Positions 56,532 through 64,000 of a stretch of DNA of 64,000 bases are shown here, in pieces. Every line of letters starts with the position of its first letter. Positions within the stretch are counted from its first letter, which is position 1. Under the pieces are notes generated by a model, which did no database searches, was not told the origin of the DNA, and saw only the letters and a program-made list of their open reading frames with translations. Source of the stretch: Raphanus sativus. Its lineage: Eukaryota; Streptophyta; Magnoliopsida; Brassicales; Brassicaceae. The translations under genes and the position numbers were made by a program. Location: positions 1-64,000 of the forward strand of contig NW_026615410.1 in NCBI RefSeq assembly GCF_000801105.2, given 5' to 3'.

Positions 56532-57452
56532 TATATATGAACTATAAGAATACTTATATTAAATTTTAATTTAATATATTCCTCAAAATTAAACACAGAA
56601 AAAATTATTTGGTTTATAAAACGTAGAGAGACACACACACACATATATATATTTATTAAGACATAATTAAATTTTACTTGACATAAACTATTTTATTTTG
56701 GAAAATATATTTATTAATATAAATAAACATATTAATTGGTATTTAGTTATAAATAAATATATAAAATATTTAATGTAATTAAAAATTGCTAATTGACGAA
56801 CATGTTCTATAACCTATCATTTTCATTGATTTAGTATATAACAACAATATGAGCAACCAATAAATTACAAACAATAAAAATCAGAAACAAACACTCATAT
56901 GAATACATGTCTGTGTAACCATTAAATATATAAGTTATGAAGAATTTCATATGTTTATTATATTGGAATAAACATCCGTGTGCACGGTCAGGATCTAATC
57001 TTTTCTTAAAACTTACACAACCAAAGAGGATCTGTAAGGAGTTTATCGACAATTATCGTACAATTATTTTGGTATACTAGAAAGCAAGATCTCTTGGTTG
57101 AAATAGTATGGAAGACAAGTTACTTTGTTCTATCATATTTAGCTAAACTAAATATTATGCGGTTTATAGAGGGTAGAGAAAAGTGAAAGCTAGGGCTTGA
57201 AGCATCATTACACCTTACATCCTACTAATCTCAGGATATTCCTCCGATGTTCAGAAACGAAAAATGGATATTCCTTGAAAATTACATAGATATATTCTTT
57301 ACTAAATTGTATAGTTAACCTCGGAAATAATAAAATAGATTTTTTTGTAGTCAACAATTTACATGTTTAGTATTCACGATCAAACCACTTTTTAAAAATA
57401 AATATTTAATATCAAAAGTAAATTAGGAGTGGGAGATCTATGAATCTTCTTC

Positions 57453-57460
57453 TATAAATA
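57453..57460 (+). promoter_or_regulatory. TATA box, phylloplanin-like gene 2
   Basis: TATAAATA followed by GAGCTGCAAGG, 101 bp before the ATG, matching the block upstream of gene 1. Confidence 0.7.
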
Positions 57461-57560
57461 GAGCTGCAAGGAAAGACACTTAAACCACATCCAAATCCAA
57501 TACCAACAAAAAAGGGTCTGCTCCTTAGTTTCATATACAATCTTTAGCAATCTTAACAAC

Positions 57561-58436
57561 ATGGCAATGTTCATCAAGAACAAGAACATGGCCTTCTCAC
57601 TGATCTTGATGTGTTTCATTGTGGTGTCTCCAATGGCTAATGCTCAATTTGGTGGGCTTCCTGGGACTAATATCCTCAATATACAAGGGCTTGTCACGTG
57701 CTCTATCAATGGCAGCGTCTCTACTAATGGGACTGTCATTCCTCCTTTCGCCGGTAGGTTTTACAATCTTCTGCTTTCTCTAAAGAGGCCGAAAAATTGC
57801 AACGATAAACCATAGGTGATAATTATAGAAGATATACATATTTTATTTATTATATATTTTGTGCAAATAATCACATATATTTAGTTATTTAGAAAATCAG
57901 ATAAACTAGGATCACCAAAATATGGTAAACATGTTGCACACTCGAGCTTTCAGATTCAAAAGTATAAATTAAGCTACGTATACGGAGAACGACCAAGATA
58001 ATACTCACGAAATAGTATTTATCTGTGAGTGTGATATTGACCCAACAATTAGTGTATATATATACATACACACAATTAACTGTTAAAATCAATTGGTTAA
58101 AATGTATACAAAATATTTGCTAATCCAATGCTGCATGCAAACAAACAAACAGGTGTACCCGTTGTGCTTCAGTGTGCTGGGCAAAATGTTTCAACTACGA
58201 CTACGGGAGCTAATGGAGTATTCTCGTTTCCTTCCACTACAGTATTTCCGATCTCGCTGCTTTCCACACTCCTTGCCTCCGGTTGTAGGGTCATTGTCAC
58301 GGCCCCTCTCTCCAGATGCAACGCCAGCCTCCCTACCAACGGACTCCTCACGGCACCGGTAAATCTCGTAGGAAGCACCGTAACCGGCGGCATCAGCATC
58401 TTGCAATTCGTCAATGGCCTCTTTAGGCTCCTCTAA
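57561..58436 (+). CDS. Phylloplanin-like secreted protein 2 (Pollen Ole e 1 family)
   Basis: Two exons, 57561-57753 and 58153-58436, total 158 residues. The signal peptide MAMFIKNKNMAFSLILMC... is cleaved near ANAQ, followed by a body parallel to gene 1: IQGLVTCSINGS, PVVLQCAGQNVSTTTTGANG, FSFPST, SGCRVIVTAPLSRCNASLPTNG. The C-terminus LVGSTVTGGISILQFVNGLF is hydrophobic and typical of phylloplanin-like proteins, unlike gene 1. Intron position and phase are identical to gene 1, and the upstream ~400 bp are recognisably duplicated. I take this copy as the one keeping the ancestral form. Confidence 0.87.
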
Positions 58437-60563
58437 CTGATTTAAAACCAAGTATCCCTTCTTGGTTTGGTTACGGTGTTTTTCCTTTCTGTTGTTTTAT
58501 GTTTTGTGTCATGGCCATTAACATGTATGCTTACGTATGCATGCATGAAATAAGGTCTATTATGCGTATGTCTCTACTTTCAAAGTATTGTGGTTGTAAC
58601 TTCTTGTCCAGGTCTTCATTTGCATGCATAGTGCTGCAATGAAATGTAACGAATGAAAATAAAATAGTTTCCCTTTTATGTATAGTCTTATCGTGATCGC
58701 CTTCCGTAACTTGACCCGCATTCGGAACTTCCATTTCCTCCAAACAACAATACAACAAAAAAAAAAAAAAAGCAGCTCATAACACTACAGAAAAAGAACT
58801 GAATTGCATCACTTGGATAATGATACTACTTTAAATTATTTATGTATAAATGAAAAAAAAAATATAATTTAAAATCCATAACAATTTTTTTTTTGTCACT
58901 GAAAATCCATAACAATAAGTGATGTTATTATTAGATATAGACGAAATATTTGAAGTCTAGTTTACAAAAAAAAAAAGTACAGTATTTGAAGTTGGAGACG
59001 GATCATTTTTCCAACTGGACATATTCAAGGTTATGAGCTTTTCTAAGGCGGTATGGGCTTTCTTTGAGGCAGGGCTATAAATGAATAAAAAGGCCCATTA
59101 TCTTACCAAGTTTACGTCCAAAATACCCTAATTCCGAACATCCCTGTGTATATATACGAAATACTTTCGGCGATGAACAATCAATCGTTTCGTTCTCTCC
59201 GTCGCTTGTGTATATTTTTTATCGTGTTAAAGTGTATTTGTTTCTGTTTACCTGAGATTTGATTCGCCACTCTGATTGATTTCCTCTGTAGATTCTTTCC
59301 GATATCTATATCGATTTTGACTCGAGGGGCGATAAAAGTTTTTATAGCAGGGGCGTTGAGTCGCTTTGCCTATGTGAATCAGAGCATAGCGAATAAGCTC
59401 TTGTTACATGTGTAATTCGTTTCTTCTTGCATGCATGTTTCAATTGGTATTTTTTTCTAAAGAGGATTCTATGATGGCATGAAATCTTTGAGACCTGATT
59501 TACTTACTGATGAAAAAGCTATAAGCATTATTACTCTGAGGATCCTTTTATATTTTAAATTTGTATTTTTGTTTTTTTGAATTAAATTGTGATCTGAATA
59601 TAAAAAGATGATGAATTTGCACTGGGCTCTGAGAAGTTGATTGACATTCAACTTCTTTTTGATGGATAATGCTGCCTAGAAAGCTTTATTCTGATTTTCT
59701 TATTCTTTGTATATTTCAATCTGGTTTTCTTTTTCTATTGTATTCTCCTTGAAGATAAATTTCACATTGGAGTTTCACTTCATTTTGTAGCAAAATCCAA
59801 CTCATAAAATGATCTCAAAATATGCTCGATATAAAGAATATTTGATTTAAACTAAATAAAACCGAGATTTCAATTTCTCACAAAGCCTTAGTTTAAGGTT
59901 CTGAATGGGTATAGCAGCAAGTAACATCCCTCACTTCAGTTTGGTACAAGACCGTGTTCAGAATCAAAAACAAGAACTACAAATGCCCTTGGCACTTGGA
60001 GAACGCAATGGTCCACAAGTTTGTTGGCACTTTACTCAGAGTTGGATTGTTCTATGTGCATCATCCAGGCTAATTGAAAAGTATTTGTAAAAAGGAATCC
60101 GAGCACCAGACTTGATCAACAGTGAGTTAATAATATATTTTGACATTGTTAAAAAGATAGCAGTTTCAAAAATTCTCATAAGAACTCTTAATCAGTTGAA
60201 TGTTGATATAAGAACCGTTGCTAAAGAGCATTTTTCTCTGTTCAATCTCTTAACGTATCACCTCTAGTCAAATGGCATAAACATACATATAAATAAAACG
60301 GCATGTAGTGTTTTGACAAACAGCACAACTGATAATGACGAGCACAAAAATTAGTAACCAGAAGAGAACCATGCAGACTCGAAGAGAAACATCTTACTAA
60401 ATACGATGTCGTTTTTCGTTTTTTTGTGTGTCTTTCAGTCTTTCAATGTTGCTCAGTTTTTGACTTTTTTCATTACCTTCTAGGCAAGAGTCATAAATCC
60501 ACCAATTATGAAGACCAAAGAAACATTTTAATTTTCTTTTTTTTTGTAATTTTAAGTATGCTT
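58437..60563. other. Intergenic DNA; possible non-coding transcript near 59.1-59.4 kb
   Basis: 3' UTR of gene 2 (its first ~200 bp match the 3' region of gene 1: CTTGATTTGG/CTTGGTTTGG TTACGGTGT...). At 59095-59430 there is a GGCCCAT element, a telo-box-like ACCCTAA and a patch less AT-rich than its surroundings (about 59330-59400) with hairpin potential, but no protein. The rest is AT-rich without genes. A bHLH gene expected here from A. thaliana order (At3g17100) was not found. Confidence 0.4.
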
Positions 60564-61989
60564 TCAGTGTTCAAGAGCACTCCTGACAGAGAGCGATGAG
60601 TCTTGAGTTAAGTTGGTTTGGCCTCGGTCATGGTTCAAGAACACTACTATAACCGTGATGTCATCATGAAAATGGCGTCTCACTTTCTTGTCAATCTTCT
60701 TCAGATCCGAATATCTCATCTCTCTTTTCCTCGCTGCCTCCTGAAGTGCCGCTTTTATCAATCTCTTCGCGCTTCCCTGAAAACAAAGCGTGCAGCAAAT
60801 CAACTTATTAAACATAGGATGCAATCAAGAAACCCTCCACAGTCACATCAAGTCAACAATTTTGTTCTAAAACTTACAGCGCGGGGATGGTTATGAACAA
60901 TCTGAACCGCTCTTTCGTTGCTCAAATGTTCCCAAAGACCATCCGACGCAAAAATGAGAAACGAATCATTAGGGTGAAGCGGATGAGAGAGTATGGTGGG
61001 GGTTGGAGACATCAACGGTCTCTTCATCGGCTCTGCAATTCTGAACTTCTGATTGATAGGTTCCCTATTAAACTCCTGCCGTTTCATGTACATATCTCCT
61101 ATAGATCTCGAAACCTATATATAAACCACACATGAAAATCATTATTAACAAGAAACTATGAAAGCTTAATTAATAACCATTAGGTAACTAACTACCTGGA
61201 TGATACCCTTAACTCTCCAAACCCCATGCTTAAACACAACGATCTGCGGATCATCAGGATGCGAATCTTTAAGCTCCCAACGAATATTCTCGTTGTTAGC
61301 ATTATGCTCACTCGACAGCTGAGCAGCAGAGACTCCACCACCACCGAACTTCCCTTTCTTTCCTAAAACAACCCGCGAATCTCCCAAACTCGCCACGAAA
61401 AGAGTACTCTGATAAATCACACCAACCAGACAGCAGGTCCCAACAGTTGCTAAATTAGGGATCGTACTCCAAACCTCAGAGACAACAGAAGCGAACCCTT
61501 CTTCAGTCGCACGAAACGCTTTTTGTATCGTCTCTCTAGTAACAACCCCTTGCGTCTCCGCTGATATCTCTGTGGCATCATCATATCATAACCAATTAAA
61601 AAGCAGTTAGGTTGTTGACCGTTGACCAAAATCACAAAACAAAAAAAAAGGATTAACAAGAAACGAACCTAACCTAGAAAGTGGTTGAAGAGATGATCGC
61701 AGACGTAACGAGCAGCTTCGGGACCACCGTGACCGTCGTAAACTCCGACGAAAGTCCCGAAGCTTCCAGACTCGATCTGGCACTGATCCTCGAGGACCTG
61801 GTTGGCTTGGATCACAGCCATGGAGAATTCTCCTCCTCCGCCGCTGTATCTACGGAGATCGCGGAACCAGAGGAGTCCGTCTTTGCCTTCGCTTCCAGAG
61901 GACTCTGAGTTGTTGTTGTTATCGGAGGAGGTGCGGCGCCCGAACGGCTTGAAGCAGAGGGAAAGCAGATTCATGAATGAACCTGACAT
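60564..61989 (-). CDS. PP2C42: Clade-D-type protein phosphatase 2C
   Basis: Four exons on the minus strand: 61674-61989, 61196-61569, 60878-61114 and 60564-60776, all GT-AG, total 379 residues. PP2C hallmarks in order are [17 protein letters not shown] (metal-binding DGHGG at 85-89), [73 protein letters not shown] and the C-terminal [13 protein letters not shown]. It dephosphorylates Ser/Thr using Mg/Mn. The sequence type is clade D, whose members are known to inactivate plasma-membrane H+-ATPase and to be inhibited by SAUR proteins. Position supports At3g17090 (PP2C42 / PP2C.D2, from memory). Frame and splice sites are all intact. Confidence 0.95.
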
Positions 61990-63667
61990 TCAACATCTCT
62001 CGGGAACACACACTCCTCCTAAACCCCGTAGTAAGACTTTGGATTACTTACTACTCCGATAGAACGAGATTTTGATTTTTTTTAGATCGGGAGAGTGGGA
62101 GAGTGGTGTATATGTCTTAATGGGAGAGAAGATGCGTATGATAAGAGGTTAGGCGTAGTATAAGGAGTCTTAGGCGCACGTTAGCAGACGATCGTGTTCT
62201 GTCCGGTCGTGGAGGAGCAAAGCACTCTCTCCGCTTGTAATTTTTTTTTTGTCTGATGAAGAGAGCGATCTTCTTCCCTTAAATGGTGAATAAAGAAAAT
62301 ACAACTATTTAGTAAATTTTTATTAGTAACCCATTCATATGGTATTTGAAAATATAATATGTGTGTATGTTTTTATATATTGGAGACCGACCATGGGGCG
62401 GCTTGCATTCTTTTATATTTCTACATACTCATTCACTATTTCTCTATCTTTCAATTTTTTATACAAATAAGTTTTCAGATGTAATATGTTTGACATAGCT
62501 ATAATTAAGAGAAGTCGTTTCTCTATTTCCTTCAACCGATACATTTCTGAATCTTTCCAAGTCTACTAGCTATTGGATGTTGGCTATGTCCAAGTAAAAA
62601 CTTCCCCCCGTGGGAGCCTAGTTTTCCCTAACCATCAGTATGTGTGTTATATTCAAGATATTGGATGTTCGCTATGTCCAAGTCTACTAGCTGTGGAGTA
62701 GTGGAAGTCAAGCCAACGTATGCAACCTTAGCTTTTGAAAGATTCATACGCCTGTTAGATAAACACTGGCTAGTTCATGCCTCCATTCTTTGTTGACCCA
62801 CATTGAAATTTTAAATCCTAACTTATGGAGAACAAGGCACGAACCATGCTTCGCATTTTATTATATGGAGAGAGACCGCTTAATTCTATTAAAAATTATC
62901 ATTTCTTGGCTTTTCGTATGTTCTAAAGAAACTATAAAATATCCGGTAGAAGTCTTTCTTTCTAATTCATTTATAGAGATAAAAAAGTCTTGCTAAGAAA
63001 AAGAAAATTCAGTTTGACGGATACACTATTTGTTTTTTAATTGGTGAACTTGGCCGTTTTTCAGTTTGGCATGGCCATTGAGCGAAGTACTTGTAGATAC
63101 TTTTGTTAGATTAGCACTTAACACCTAGTTGACAACCTGTATAGCTAAAACAATACTGGTGTAGAGCATTGCATGCATGTCTACTACACATCTTCATAAG
63201 TCATAATATCAATTTATGACGATGAATCAATGATATTGTTATGTGAAAGGAGGATGTATCCTAGATTATAAACGATATGATAATATAATGGGAAGAACAT
63301 AGTAAACAATATATGAATACAAGAAAACAAAAAAAAAACGAAATTAGTCAAAAGTAATACGTATGTAGTGTTTAAGATATATTTTTGTGGACAATTAAAG
63401 ATTTATACCACGATGATTTCTTTGTTACCAAAGATAGAAATATCACTCAAAGTAGTTTTCACCCATTAATCAATAATAAATGTTGTCTAAAAATAACCGT
63501 TGCCTAAAAAAACCTGTTTAAACCCTTACCTCCCAAAACAAAACAAACACAACGGAACACCCTAAATTTAAAAACCTGTTTTCTTAAATCTAACCTCTTT
63601 TTCACCATATAAGATCTTTCTCACATCCCCATTCCAAAAAGAAAACTAAAAACCCCAAAAGATAAAG
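61990..63667. other. Divergent intergenic region between the PP2C and pectinesterase genes
   Basis: PP2C leader and promoter (about 61990-62300), AT-rich DNA, then the pectinesterase promoter (TATAAG near 63608). A phrase ATTGGATGTT(G/C)GCTATGTCCAAGT is repeated at about 62572 and 62661, with CTACTAGCT beside each. No gene recognised. Confidence 0.5.
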
Positions 63668-64000
63668 ATGGATCATCGAGCAGGAATGGTCCTTTTCCTA
63701 GCCCTTGTTGTAATGTCCGTATGGGGTTCGGACGCATCGGCACTGGAAAGTATGAAGTTTGACGCGCCGCTTCTAACTGAAAAAATTGCAACAAATAGAT
63801 CTATAATCGTCGATATTGAAGGGAAGGGAGACTACACTTCGGTTCAAAAAGCCATTGATGCTGTCCCTGTTGGTAACTCTAATTGGATTATCGTCCATGT
63901 CCGTAAAGGAATCTACAAGTACGTTTACTTAGGTTTAACCTTTTACATTACTTCATACGCGCAATCATGCTACATAACATACATATATAACCAAGTTATA
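63668..64000 (+). CDS. Pectinesterase (pectin methylesterase), first exon; gene runs off the window
   Basis: Exon 1 (63668-63918, donor AA|GTACGT) encodes a signal peptide (MVLFLALVVMSVWGSDASA) and the start of the catalytic beta-helix: IIVDIEGKGDYTSVQKAIDAVP and WIIVHVRKGIYK. The G-DY-SVQ-AIDAVP pattern is the family's first conserved block. There is no PMEI-like pro-domain, so it is a type II (group without inhibitor extension) enzyme of the QRT1-like class. It would remove methyl esters from wall pectin after secretion. By position it is the At3g17060 orthologue (from memory). Active-site residues lie beyond the window. Confidence 0.9.
   Translation, partial: MDHRAGMVLFLALVVMSVWGSDASALESMKFDAPLLTEKIATNRSIIVDIEGKGDYTSVQKAIDAVPVGNSNWIIVHVRKGIYKYVYLGLTFYITSYAQSCYITYIYNQVI

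Larger units (their letters stand above)
53347..57452. other. Intergenic DNA between the phylloplanin-like genes
   Basis: About 4 kb. It includes an 84-bp tandem repeat and a Stowaway-like MITE (both listed), a block near 55015-55165 resembling 51510-51650 (GGACCAATCTATAAC...CTAGGGGTTTG), and the duplicated upstream region of gene 2 (from about 57060). 55200-56260 is extremely AT-rich. No gene recognised. Confidence 0.5.

Noticed and set aside
1..64000. CRISPR arrays, operons, prophage or bacterial defence systems
   Set aside because: No regular spacer arrays or bacterial gene organisation; introns, TATA boxes and plant retroelements show a plant nuclear genome.

Overview
The window is nuclear plant DNA. 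It is AT-rich and has GT-AG spliced genes, and the proteins are Brassicaceae-like: a plant SAM synthetase, TRAF/MATH, invertase/pectin methylesterase inhibitors (PMEI), phylloplanin-like proteins, a PP2C and a pectinesterase. From memory of Arabidopsis thaliana chromosome 3, the single-copy genes run collinear with the segment At3g17410 (PTI1-like kinase CARK1) - 17390 (MTO3/SAMS3) - 17380 (TRAF-like) - 17365 (methyltransferase) - the 17130-17230 PMEI cluster - 17120 - 17090 (PP2C) - 17060 (pectinesterase). I therefore read it as an orthologous Brassicaceae block enlarged by transposons. No search was run; locus names are recalled.

Layout. 1-1.6 kb: 5' part of a CARK1-like kinase gene (minus) with several one-base frameshifts. 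2.8-3.5 kb: a complete non-autonomous Helitron. 4.07-9.72 kb: a very young Ty3/gypsy chromovirus. 10.2-11.4 kb: SAM synthetase with a 5'-UTR intron. 11.6-13.3 kb: six-exon TRAF-like gene (minus). 14.1-15.4 kb: seven-exon methyltransferase. 15.9-16.8 kb: four-exon LYR protein (minus). 17.5-25.1 kb: a local family of hAT-transposase-derived genes (two full, one 5'-truncated) with an F-box gene among them. 25.1-25.8 kb: two terminal-inverted-repeat miniature elements (MITEs), one carrying a tRNA-like segment. 26.3-27.4 kb: INSIG-like membrane protein gene with one frameshift. 28.2 kb: PMEI gene. 28.9-34.5 kb: a polyadenylated non-coding retroposon, a complete Cassandra TRIM with 5S-like LTRs, an orphan exon and an HSP90 middle-domain fragment. 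34.5-43.8 kb: gene-poor, with a hAT-type MITE full of TTCGG motifs, a Helitron end and ~250-bp degenerate repeats. 43.8-46.8 kb: two more PMEI genes, one with a LINE nested in a MITE in its intron. 47.6-48.4 kb: a conserved unknown membrane protein. 52.4-58.4 kb: two phylloplanin-like genes made by segmental duplication. 60.5-62.0 kb: PP2C. 63.7 kb to the edge: pectinesterase first exon.

The genes are independent plant transcription units, not an operon. Several act at the cell wall or apoplast (three PMEI-type inhibitors, pectinesterase, two phylloplanin-like proteins). SAM synthetase and the SAM-dependent methyltransferase are linked only by cofactor chemistry. I found no convincing new multi-gene system. 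The most unusual items are the hAT-derived gene family, the F-box protein with a repeated N-terminal module, nested and chimeric small transposons, and clustered one-base homopolymer differences that suggest consensus errors rather than gene death.
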